A stretch of DNA of 6,105 nt from Lachnospiraceae bacterium UBA6452 (lineage in GTDB: Bacteria > Bacillota > Clostridia > Lachnospirales > Lachnospiraceae), in NCBI GenBank assembly GCA_002441865.1, contig DJNY01000010.1, positions 1-6,105 of the forward strand, written 5' to 3'. The translations under genes and the position numbers were made by a program. How positions within the stretch are numbered: position 1 is the stretch's first letter; every line of letters begins with the position of its first letter. Shown in pieces: positions 1-5,035 of the stretch. Below the pieces are notes generated by a model. That model saw nothing but the letters and a program-made list of their open reading frames with translations, was not told the DNA's origin and ran no database searches.

Positions 1-465
1 GACAAGGTTTCTGTGAATTCCGCAGCGATCATGAATCCGCATCTGATCTCGGAAGCGGCAGAGAAATTTGGCAGCCAGTGTGTTGTGGTCGCAATCGATG
101 CAAAGAAAACGCCGGATGGATATCATATTTTCAAAAACGGAGGTCGCGTTGATATGGGTATCGATGCGATCGAGTGGGCAATGCAGGCAGATAAGCTGGG
201 TGCAGGAGAGATTCTTCTGACCAGTATGGACTGTGACGGTACGAAAGCAGGTTATGACATTGAACTGACAAGATTGATTTCCGAAAATGTTTCTATTCCG
301 GTGATCGCCTCCGGCGGAGCTGGAAAACTGGAGCATTTTTATGATGCATTGACCAAAGGCAAGGCAGATGCAGCACTGGCTGCTTCTTTGTTCCACTTTA
401 AAGAGCTGGAGATCAGTCAGGTAAAGCAATATCTGAAAGAACGAGGAGTTCCGGTTAGATTATAA
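1..465 (+). CDS. hisF: Imidazole glycerol phosphate synthase cyclase subunit HisF, C-terminal part (5' end outside window)
   Basis: HisF is the cyclase half of the cytoplasmic HisF-HisH glutamine amidotransferase. It uses ammonia from HisH to turn PRFAR into imidazole glycerol phosphate and AICAR (histidine biosynthesis). The frame is open from base 1, giving 154 residues of a protein usually near 250, so the first beta strands, including the first catalytic Asp, lie upstream. Visible hallmarks of the (beta/alpha)8 barrel are VVVAIDAK, holding the second catalytic Asp; [28 protein letters not shown], the C-terminal phosphate-loop region; and [14 protein letters not shown], the last phosphate-binding loop. 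The C-terminus (ERGVPVRL, then TAA) is intact. It is probably the distal end of a his operon, but hisH, hisA and hisIE are not in the window. Identification is secure from motif order. Confidence 0.96.
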   Translation, partial: DKVSVNSAAIMNPHLISEAAEKFGSQCVVVAIDAKKTPDGYHIFKNGGRVDMGIDAIEWAMQADKLGAGEILLTSMDCDGTKAGYDIELTRLISENVSIPVIASGGAGKLEHFYDALTKGKADAALAASLFHFKELEISQVKQYLKERGVPVRL

Positions 466-542
466 AATGTGGATCTGTGCAATTTCGTGTGCAAAATTGA
501 TTGAAAGAACTTTATGATTTTACAAAGAAAGAAGATGGGAAA

Positions 543-1217
543 ATGGCAGCGATCAGTAATGACTGGCTTGCTCCGCTTACACCGGAATTTGCAAAGCCGT
601 ATTATAGAGAATTATATAAGAAGGTAAAAGAAGAATATGCAACGCATGTGATCTTTCCACCATCAAATGAGGTGTTCAGTGCGTTTGAGCTGACACCACT
701 TGCAGATGTCAAGGTTGTGATCCTGGGGCAGGACCCGTATCATAATGTGGGACAGGCACACGGACTTTGCTTTTCCGTAAAGCCGGACGTGGAGATCCCA
801 CCGTCGCTTGTGAATATTTACAAGGAGTTACATGACGATCTGGGCTGTTATATTCCAAATAATGGATATCTGGTAAAGTGGGCAAAACAGGGGGTGTTGA
901 TGCTGAACACGGTGCTTACAGTCAGAGCGCATCAGGCAAATTCACACAGAGGGATCGGTTGGGAAGAATTTACCAATGCAGCGATCCGGGTATTGAATGA
1001 GCAGGACAGACCAATCGTATTTATTCTTTGGGGCGGTCCGGCGCAGCGCAAAAAGGAAATGCTGAACAATCCGAAGCATTTGATCCTGGAAGCACCACAT
1101 CCGAGCCCATTATCTGCATACAGAGGATTTTTTGGCAGTAAACCGTTTAGTCAGACGAATGCATTTTTGAAAAAAAATGGTCTGACACCGATTGACTGGC
1201 AGATTGAAAATCGATAG
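543..1217 (+). CDS. ung: Uracil-DNA glycosylase, family 1
   Basis: Removes uracil from DNA by cleaving the N-glycosidic bond, starting base excision repair after cytosine deamination or dUMP incorporation. The 224 residues match the usual length (E. coli Ung 229). Family-1 motifs appear in order: GQDPYH at residues 62-67 with the catalytic Asp at 64; the uracil-pocket segment GVLMLNTVLTVRAHQANSH (117-135) with Asn122; FILWGGPAQ; and HPSPLSAYRGFFG (186-198), the His and minor-groove intercalation loop. I chose the ATG at 543 because MAAISNDWLAPL begins the conserved N-terminus. A TTG at 501 would add 14 residues with no ribosome binding site. The site before 543 is weak (purine-rich, GATGGGA close to the start). 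It lies 77 bp after hisF with no terminator visible between them, so read-through from the his genes is possible. Confidence 0.95.
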   Translation: MAAISNDWLAPLTPEFAKPYYRELYKKVKEEYATHVIFPPSNEVFSAFELTPLADVKVVILGQDPYHNVGQAHGLCFSVKPDVEIPPSLVNIYKELHDDLGCYIPNNGYLVKWAKQGVLMLNTVLTVRAHQANSHRGIGWEEFTNAAIRVLNEQDRPIVFILWGGPAQRKKEMLNNPKHLILEAPHPSPLSAYRGFFGSKPFSQTNAFLKKNGLTPIDWQIENR

Positions 1218-1246
1218 ATTTTATCAGTAATATCAGCTTCTCAGGG

Positions 1247-1274
1247 TTGACAAACAGCAATATTGTGTTATAGT
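1247..1274 (+). promoter_or_regulatory. Sigma-A-type promoter of the regulator-ddh-lysA unit
   Basis: TTGACA (1247-1252), a 16-bp spacer and TATAGT (1269-1274) give a near-consensus promoter 40 bp before the regulator ATG. The start site should fall near 1281. The leader would be only about 33 nt, which leaves no room for a lysine riboswitch. Confidence 0.75.
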
Positions 1275-1294
1275 GTTCCTGTAAAGAACTACTA
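1271..1294 (+). promoter_or_regulatory. Candidate operator: interrupted inverted repeat over the -10 and start site
   Basis: The left half TAGTGTTC (1271-1278) and right half GAACTACTA (1286-1294) are inverted copies, except for one extra base in the right half. They are separated by 7 bp. The repeat covers the -10 hexamer and the predicted start, where a bound protein would block transcription. The regulator encoded just downstream is the obvious candidate to bind it, which would mean autoregulation. This is inferred from position and symmetry only. Confidence 0.4.
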
Positions 1295-1313
1295 ACCAAG
1301 GGGCGAAGGACAT

Positions 1314-2024
1314 ATGATCGAAAAATTAATGTTATTTGGACTCACCAGACAGGAAGCGACGATTTATATCTGTTTATATCAGACAGGTCCGCTGACCGGT
1401 TATGAGGTGGCGAAGGATACAGGAATATCGAGATCGAATGTTTACAGCGCACTGGCAGGATTGGTAGAAAAAGGTGCAGCTTATAAAATGGAAGCGGCAG
1501 CAAATAAATACTTAGCCGCGCCTGTGGAGGAGCTTTGTGAGAACAGAATGCGACTGCTAAAGGAAGCAGAAACATATCTGGAAAGCAATCTGCTTCCTGT
1601 GGAAGAGGAAACAGAGGGTTATATCACAATAGAAGGCTATCGACATATTCAGGATAAGATCTATGCAATGCTGCAAAAGGCGGAGAAGCGCATTTATCTG
1701 TCTTTATCAGCACCGGAGCTTGTATTCTGGAAGGAAGAATTGCAAAAGCTTGTACGGCGTCAGATCAAAGTAGTGATCCTGACGGATGAACAGGTGGAAC
1801 TGCCGGAAGGTATTATAACATATCTTTCAGATCAGAAAGAGGCGCAGATTCATCTGATCGTGGATTCCAAGCTTGTACTGACAGGCGATTACAGAGGGCA
1901 GGAGTCCGATACCTGTCTGTATTCCGGACAGAAAAATCTGGTCAGTGTTCTGAAAGAGGCACTGCGTAATGAGATCCGTCTGACGAGTATGGTCGATCAC
2001 CAGAAGAAAGCGACTTCCGTATAG
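1314..2024 (+). CDS. TrmB-family HTH transcriptional regulator
   Basis: A 236-residue cytoplasmic DNA-binding protein. The N-terminus (about 1-70) is a winged helix of the TrmB type: MLFGLTRQEATIYICLYQ, then GYEVAKDTGISRSNVYSALAGLVEKG, where SRSNVYSALAGL is the recognition helix and the next part the wing. A short helical linker (about 73-95) leads to a C-terminal domain (about 100-230). Its alternation IYLSLSAPELVFW, IKVVILTD and IHLIVDSKLVLTGDY resembles the phospholipase-D-like effector domain of TrmB relatives, but lacks a clear HKD catalytic motif. The start is supported by GGGGCGAAGGA upstream of ATG. It is first in a unit with ddh (33 bp downstream) and lysA, so it may sense a lysine/DAP-pathway metabolite or cell-wall state. 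Characterised TrmB proteins mostly respond to sugars, so the ligand here is unknown. Confidence 0.85.
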   Translation: MIEKLMLFGLTRQEATIYICLYQTGPLTGYEVAKDTGISRSNVYSALAGLVEKGAAYKMEAAANKYLAAPVEELCENRMRLLKEAETYLESNLLPVEEETEGYITIEGYRHIQDKIYAMLQKAEKRIYLSLSAPELVFWKEELQKLVRRQIKVVILTDEQVELPEGIITYLSDQKEAQIHLIVDSKLVLTGDYRGQESDTCLYSGQKNLVSVLKEALRNEIRLTSMVDHQKKATSV

Positions 2025-2057
2025 TTAGCTGCAAATCATGTCAACCAGGAGGATATT

Positions 2058-3044
2058 ATGGCAATCAGAATTGGTATTTTAGGGTATGGAAATTTAGGAA
2101 GAGGAATTGAGTGTGCAATTCGTCAGAATCAGGATATGGAGCTTGTTGCAGTTTTCACAAGAAGAGATCCGCAGCAGGTAAAAATTCAGACAGAAGGAGT
2201 TCCGGTATATAAAGCAGACCAGATCGTAGAGTTTCAGGACAAAGTTGATGTATTAATGCTTTGCGGCGGAAGTGCAACAGACTTGCCAAAACAGACACCG
2301 GAATATGCAAAATACTTTAATGTAATTGATAGTTTTGATACGCATGCCAATATTCCACAGCATTTTGCAGATGTAGATGAGGCAGCAAAGGCTAACGGAC
2401 ATGTAGCAATGATCTCCGTAGGCTGGGATCCTGGTATGTTTTCATTAAACCGTTTATATGCAGCATCTATTTTGCCGGAAGGAAAGGATTATACTTTCTG
2501 GGGAAAAGGTGTCAGCCAGGGACATTCTGATGCCATCCGTCGTGTAAAAGGCGTAAAAGATGGTAAGCAGTATACAATTCCTGTAGAAGCAGCATTAGAG
2601 GCTGTCAGAAGTGGAAGTAACCCTGAGCTTACAACCAGACAGAAGCATACAAGAGAGTGCTTTGTTGTAGCAGAAGAGGGTGCTGATTTTGCACAGATCG
2701 AGCATGATATCAAGACAATGCCGAATTATTTCTCAGATTATGATACAACAGTACATTTTATTTCAGAAGAAGAACTGAAGAGAGATCACAGTGGTATTCC
2801 GCACGGTGGCTTTGTGATCCGCAGCGGCAAGACCGGTCTTAATAAGGAACATAACCACATTATCGAATACAGTCTGAAGCTTGATTCCAATCCGGAATTT
2901 ACCGCATCTGTACTTGTTGCATATGCACGTGCAGTATACAGAATGAAGCAGGAAGGCATGAAGGGCTGCAAGACGGTATTTGATGTAGCACCGGCTTACC
3001 TCAGCCCGATGAGCGGAGAAGAATTGCGTGCTCATCTGTTATAA
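2058..3044 (+). CDS. ddh: meso-Diaminopimelate D-dehydrogenase
   Basis: Catalyses the reversible NADPH-dependent reductive amination of tetrahydrodipicolinate to meso-2,6-diaminopimelate, bypassing the succinylase, acetylase or aminotransferase routes. The 328 residues match the family (the Corynebacterium glutamicum enzyme is about 320). The N-terminal Rossmann fold shows GYGNLG at residues 9-14, followed by VAVFTRRDP, whose arginines fit NADP(H) binding. The catalytic/substrate segments are LCGGSATDLP, DSFDTHANIP, SVGWDPGMFSLNR and FWGKGVSQGHSDAIRR, all characteristic of Ddh rather than of DapB or Lys9-type dehydrogenases. A strong ribosome binding site (AGGAGGA) precedes the ATG. It sits between the TrmB-type regulator and lysA. 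The product is needed both for peptidoglycan and as the LysA substrate, so the operon covers both uses. Confidence 0.95.
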   Translation: MAIRIGILGYGNLGRGIECAIRQNQDMELVAVFTRRDPQQVKIQTEGVPVYKADQIVEFQDKVDVLMLCGGSATDLPKQTPEYAKYFNVIDSFDTHANIPQHFADVDEAAKANGHVAMISVGWDPGMFSLNRLYAASILPEGKDYTFWGKGVSQGHSDAIRRVKGVKDGKQYTIPVEAALEAVRSGSNPELTTRQKHTRECFVVAEEGADFAQIEHDIKTMPNYFSDYDTTVHFISEEELKRDHSGIPHGGFVIRSGKTGLNKEHNHIIEYSLKLDSNPEFTASVLVAYARAVYRMKQEGMKGCKTVFDVAPAYLSPMSGEELRAHLL

Positions 3045-3072
3045 CAGAAAAGAAAGGCATCAGGAGAAGAAA

Positions 3073-4344
3073 ATGGAAAAAAAACCTTTTGTAACAAAAC
3101 AGCAGATTGAAGAGATCACAAAAACATATCCCACACCATTTCATATTTATGATGAAAAAGGGATCAGAGAAAATGCAAAAGCAGTGAAAGAGGCATTTTC
3201 CTGGAATCCGGGCTTTAAAGAATATTTTGCGGTAAAAGCAACGCCGAATCCATTTTTAATTGATATTCTGAGAGAATATGGCTGTGGCTGTGATTGCTCT
3301 TCCATGACAGAACTTATGCTTGCAAATGCGATCGGCTGTGAAGGAAAAGATATCATGTTCTCTTCCAATGATACACCGCCTGCAGAGTTTGCATATGCAG
3401 CAAAGCTGGGAGCAACGATCAACTTAGATGATTTTACACATATTGCATGTCTGGAAGAAACACTTGGTAAGCTGCCGGAAACTATTTCCTGCAGATTTAA
3501 TCCGGGCGGTATTTTCCAGATGAGCAACGGTATTATGGATAATCCGGGTGATTCCAAATATGGCTTCACAAAGGATCAGTTATTTGAAGGATTTCGTATT
3601 TTGAAGGAAAAGGGTGTTAAAAACTTTGGTATTCATGCATTTCTTGCCAGCAACACAGTAACAAATGAGTATTATCCAATACTGGCAAAGCAGTTGTTTG
3701 AACTGGCAGTAGAGCTGCAGAAAGAAACAGGTGCACATATCTGCTTTATCAATCTTTCCGGCGGTGTAGGAATTCCATATACACCGGATAAGGAACCAAA
3801 CGATATCCGTGTGATCGGTGAAGGCGTGCATAAGGTATATGATGAGGTATTGGGAAAAGCCGGTATGGATGATGTGGCAATCTATACAGAAATGGGTCGT
3901 TTTATGATGGGACCGTATGGTGCACTTGTGACACAGGCAATTCATGAAAAGCATACGTATAAGGAATACATCGGAGTGGATGCCTGTGCAGTCAATCTGA
4001 TGCGTCCGGCTATGTATGGTGCTTATCATCATATTACAGTACTGGGCAAGGAAAATGAGCCTTGTGACCATGTATATGATGTCACAGGTTCTCTGTGCGA
4101 AAATAATGATAAGTTCGCGATCGACAGAAATCTGCCGAAGATCGATATGGGTGATTATCTGGTGATCCACGATACCGGAGCACATGGATTTGCAATGGGT
4201 TACAATTATAACGGCAAGTTGAAATCAGCAGAGCTTCTGCTGAAAGAGGATGGAAGTGTACAGCTTATCCGCCGGGCAGAAGAACCAAAAGATTATTTTG
4301 CAACCTTTGATTGCTTCCCAATCTACAAAAAGCTTGTTTTTTAA
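3073..4344 (+). CDS. lysA: Diaminopimelate decarboxylase, divergent subtype
   Basis: A PLP enzyme of fold type III (alanine racemase-like barrel plus beta domain) that decarboxylates the D-centre of meso-DAP to L-lysine. The 423 residues equal the usual length. Lys55 in FAVKATPNP is the Schiff-base lysine; GIHAFLASN (His188) the ring-stacking strand; NLSGGVGIP (227-235) the phosphate-binding glycine loop; TEMGR (272-276) replaces the usual EPGR; GSLCENNDKFA (Cys342) is the catalytic Cys motif from the other subunit; DTGAHGFAMGYNYNG is the C-terminal PLP/substrate segment. I chose ATG 3073, with AGGAG six bases upstream. The longer in-frame start at 3028 would overlap the end of ddh and lacks such a site. 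The 28-bp gap after ddh means co-transcription. A related basic-amino-acid or carboxynorspermidine decarboxylase is possible, but the ddh neighbour strongly favours LysA. Confidence 0.9.
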   Translation: MEKKPFVTKQQIEEITKTYPTPFHIYDEKGIRENAKAVKEAFSWNPGFKEYFAVKATPNPFLIDILREYGCGCDCSSMTELMLANAIGCEGKDIMFSSNDTPPAEFAYAAKLGATINLDDFTHIACLEETLGKLPETISCRFNPGGIFQMSNGIMDNPGDSKYGFTKDQLFEGFRILKEKGVKNFGIHAFLASNTVTNEYYPILAKQLFELAVELQKETGAHICFINLSGGVGIPYTPDKEPNDIRVIGEGVHKVYDEVLGKAGMDDVAIYTEMGRFMMGPYGALVTQAIHEKHTYKEYIGVDACAVNLMRPAMYGAYHHITVLGKENEPCDHVYDVTGSLCENNDKFAIDRNLPKIDMGDYLVIHDTGAHGFAMGYNYNGKLKSAELLLKEDGSVQLIRRAEEPKDYFATFDCFPIYKKLVF

Positions 4345-4359
4345 TGATCGGAAGGCTGC

Positions 4360-4383
4360 CATAGCAGAATTGCTGTGATTTTC
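4360..4383 (+). terminator. Weak candidate terminator after lysA
   Basis: CATAGCA (4360-4366) pairs with TGCTGTG (4371-4377), seven pairs including one G-T wobble, around a GAAT loop. A short T-rich stretch (ATTTTC) follows. It lies 15 bp after the lysA stop and before the tRNA promoter. The stem is short and the T tract poor. Confidence 0.35.
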
Positions 4384-4392
4384 AGATGGGTC

Positions 4393-4421
4393 TTGAAAAT
4401 CCACCATAGATATGCTAAACT
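4393..4421 (+). promoter_or_regulatory. Promoter of the tRNA-Leu gene
   Basis: TTGAAA (4393-4398), a 17-bp spacer and TAAACT (4416-4421), with an extended -10 TG at 4413-4414. An overlapping TATAAT at 4421-4426 is a second possible -10, but no -35 lies at the right distance from it. The start would fall near 4428-4433, so the pre-tRNA would begin within the hairpin just upstream of the tRNA. Confidence 0.55.
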
Positions 4422-4425
4422 ATAA

Positions 4426-4449
4426 TTCGGCTGTTGGAAAACAGCCGAA
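4426..4449 (+). other. Perfect hairpin in the pre-tRNA leader
   Basis: TTCGGCTGTT (4426-4435) and AACAGCCGAA (4440-4449) form a perfect 10-bp stem capped by GGAA, a GNRA-type tetraloop. It ends 5 bp before the mature tRNA 5' end. There is no T tract after it, so it is not an intrinsic terminator. It could stabilise the leader or affect RNase P processing; function not known. Confidence 0.6.
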
Positions 4450-4454
4450 GATAA

Positions 4455-4537
4455 GCCGGTGTGTCGGAATGGCAGACGATGCAGACTCAAAATCTGTTGG
4501 GTGTACACCCGTGCGGGTTCAAGTCCCGCCACCGGCA
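4455..4537 (+). tRNA. tRNA-Leu, anticodon CAA (reads UUG)
   Basis: A complete 83-nt type II tRNA. The acceptor stem GCCGGTG/CACCGGC (4455-4461 with 4530-4536) pairs perfectly and the discriminator base is A4537. The anticodon stem GCAGA/TCTGT (4481-4485 with 4493-4497) encloses the loop CTCAAAA with anticodon CAA at 4488-4490. The long variable arm contains the self-complementary GGGTGTACACCC, typical of Leu/Ser/Tyr tRNAs. The T arm is GCGGG/CCCGC around TTCAAGT. The 3' CCA is not encoded (GTA follows) and must be added after transcription. Confidence 0.97.
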
Positions 4538-4544
4538 GTAAATG

Positions 4545-4567
4545 TATCACATCTGTAGGATGTGATA
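4545..4567 (+). repeat. Perfect 9-bp hairpin just after tRNA-Leu
   Basis: TATCACATC (4545-4553) and GATGTGATA (4559-4567) pair perfectly around TGTAG. No T tract follows, so it is not a classical terminator. It begins 7 nt after the tRNA and may define or protect the 3' trailer. Confidence 0.5.
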
Positions 4568-4572
4568 TGCAG

Positions 4573-4611
4573 CCGCAGCCCAGCTACGAAGTAGCATGAA
4601 AATGGCTGCGG
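4573..4611 (+). repeat. Nested stem-loop in the tRNA trailer
   Basis: The outer stem CCGCAGCC/GGCTGCGG (4573-4580 with 4604-4611) is perfect and encloses a second hairpin GCTAC-GAA-GTAGC (4583-4595). Only TT follows, so termination here is unlikely. The shape resembles a small structured RNA or a palindromic intergenic repeat; the family was not recognised. Confidence 0.5.
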
Positions 4612-4626
4612 TTCTCGTAAAATAAG

Positions 4627-4681
4627 AAGTCCGTAAAATCAAGGAAAATGGCTTAAAACCTGGGTTTTACGGACTTTTTAT
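4627..4681 (+). terminator. Intrinsic terminator of the tRNA-Leu transcript
   Basis: AAGTCCGTAAAA (4627-4638) pairs perfectly with TTTTACGGACTT (4665-4676), and TTTATT follows. The 26-nt interior can extend the helix: TCAAGG pairs with CCTGGG apart from one mismatch, leaving an A-rich loop. It should end transcripts from the tRNA promoter and insulate the promoter that starts at 4681. Confidence 0.75.
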
Positions 4682-4710
4682 TGACAAAAGGTTTTGTCAG
4701 AGCATATAAT
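4681..4710 (+). promoter_or_regulatory. Strong promoter of a short convergent RNA
   Basis: Consensus TTGACA (4681-4686) and TATAAT (4705-4710) with an 18-bp spacer; predicted start A4717. A perfect inverted repeat, TGACAAAA (4682-4689) and TTTTGTCA (4692-4699), overlaps the -35 and spacer and could be an operator. No open reading frame with a ribosome binding site follows on this strand before the terminator, so the product is most likely a noncoding RNA. Confidence 0.8.
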
Positions 4711-4754
4711 ATGTTTAACGAGAGAGCCAATGGCTAGAGAACACCTAGCCGCCG
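4702..4754 (+). repeat. Inverted paralogous copy of the toxin promoter/leader (left copy)
   Basis: Read on the + strand, this segment matches positions 4971-4920 of the - strand at 40 of 53 positions with one gap. The first 16 bases (GCATATAATATGTTTA, the -10 and start region) are identical, as is AGCCGCCG at the far end. Similarity does not extend to the -35 sides, nor into the regions beyond. Confidence 0.75.
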
Positions 4755-4815
4755 GCAAATTATATTACCACAAAAAGTAGCGCTTTAACTTACCAGGTCG
4801 AGAGCGCTACTTTTT
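4717..4815 (+). ncRNA. Candidate type I antitoxin RNA, about 100 nt
   Basis: Predicted from the consensus promoter at 4681-4710 to the hairpin terminator at 4772-4815. Its 5' part can form the hairpin GGCTAG/CTAGCC (4732-4737 with 4745-4750). Its 3' part, about 4770-4815, is exactly complementary to the 3' end of the convergent toxin mRNA, including the toxin stop codon and the 18-nt terminator loop. This is the geometry of the Bacillus subtilis txpA/RatA and bsrG/SR4 pairs. It also carries AGCCGCC (4747-4753), the same sequence the toxin leader uses to cover its own ribosome binding site, giving a possible second contact in trans. Promoter and terminator are seen directly; the antitoxin role is inferred. 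Confidence 0.6.
4772..4815. terminator. Bidirectional terminator shared by toxin mRNA and short RNA
   Basis: AAAAAGTAGCGCT (4772-4784) and AGCGCTACTTTTT (4803-4815) form a perfect 13-bp stem with an 18-nt loop. On each strand the 3' arm ends in five T residues, so it can stop convergent transcripts from both sides. The toxin stop codon (complement of 4807-4809) lies within the stem. Confidence 0.85.
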
Positions 4816-4893
4816 GCGTTTGAAGTTAAGAACGAGAGTAACAATCGCGCAAAGCATAATTACAAAAGTGAAAAGATCATCATATGTAACCAT
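4807..4893 (-). CDS. Small holin-like membrane toxin (Hol-Tox type), 28 residues
   Basis: A 28-residue peptide starting MVTYDDLFTFVIML and ending LNFKRKK. A short polar N-terminus is followed by one hydrophobic membrane span (about residues 7-22) and a basic tail (Lys-Arg-Lys-Lys), so the tail should stay in the cytoplasm. The MVTYDDLF opening, single span and Lys-rich end are the pattern of the putative holin-like toxin family of Firmicutes, thought to disturb membrane integrity when overproduced. The start is fixed by a near-perfect AAGGAGG (complement of 4903-4909), nine bases before ATG. It is too short for ordinary gene calling. A - strand -10 (TATAAT, 4968-4963) gives an mRNA of about 187 nt ending at the shared terminator. 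Family assignment is by pattern, not alignment; a regulatory or structural small membrane protein is the alternative. Confidence 0.8.
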   Translation of the reverse strand: MVTYDDLFTFVIMLCAIVTLVLNFKRKK

Positions 4894-4899
4894 TGGCAC

Positions 4900-4928
4900 C
4901 AGCCTCCTTCCAAAGTGTTCGGCGGCTG
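4900..4928 (-). promoter_or_regulatory. Leader stem that sequesters the toxin ribosome binding site
   Basis: In the toxin mRNA, CAGCCGCC (complement of 4921-4928) can pair with GGAGGCTG (complement of 4900-4907) at seven of eight positions, with one G-A mismatch, around a 13-nt loop. The second arm includes the core GGAGG of the Shine-Dalgarno, so the fold would hold translation off. Sequestered ribosome binding sites are common in type I toxin mRNAs. Confidence 0.55.
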
Positions 4929-4971
4929 ACATAATCGCCCCATTAGCTCCCTGGGTAAACATATTATATGC
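4920..4971 (-). repeat. Toxin promoter/leader copy of the inverted duplication (right copy)
   Basis: The - strand sequence from 4971 to 4920 is the partner of the + strand segment 4702-4754 (40 of 53 positions). It holds the toxin -10 and start region and the first half of the toxin mRNA leader. Confidence 0.75.
4963..4968 (-). promoter_or_regulatory. Toxin promoter -10 element
   Basis: TATAAT on the - strand (4968-4963) within GCATATAATATGTTTA, identical to the -10 region of the opposing short-RNA promoter. The predicted start is at 4956, giving a 63-nt leader. No good -35 lies 16-18 bp upstream (A-rich sequence only), so it should be weaker than the opposing promoter, as expected for a toxin held below its antitoxin. 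Confidence 0.55.
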
Positions 4972-5035
4972 AGTTTATTTTACTTATTTTTCCTATGTAG
5001 AAGGTAAGAGTATTATGGAATGTCAAAGTTCTTTA

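Noticed and set aside
466..542. Possible terminator or promoter between hisF and ung
   Set aside because: Only a short direct repeat of GTGCAA-like sequence; no stem with a T tract and no -35/-10 pair with suitable spacing.
1217..1313. Possible lysine riboswitch before the regulator-ddh-lysA unit
   Set aside because: The region is under 100 bp, contains the promoter, and shows none of the stems of an L-box.
3028..3072. Longer start for lysA
   Set aside because: It overlaps ddh, adds 15 residues unlike LysA N-termini, and has no ribosome binding site; ATG 3073 has AGGAG at the right distance.
3580..4185. 201-residue open frame on the - strand
   Set aside because: Antisense shadow of lysA, whose motifs are all intact on the + strand; the composition (many Cys, His, Ile) is typical of a reverse-frame artefact.
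4341..4550. 69-residue open frame on the - strand
   Set aside because: It lies antisense across the tRNA-Leu gene and its leader hairpin.
4749..4757. Near repeat of the tRNA-Leu 3' end (8 of 9 bases) as a possible attachment site
   Set aside because: Too short, and it lies within the antitoxin leader copy, whose sequence is already explained by the inverted duplication.
5021..5026. TTGACA on the - strand as the toxin -35
   Set aside because: It lies more than 50 bp from the toxin -10, and no -10 occurs 16-18 bp after it.
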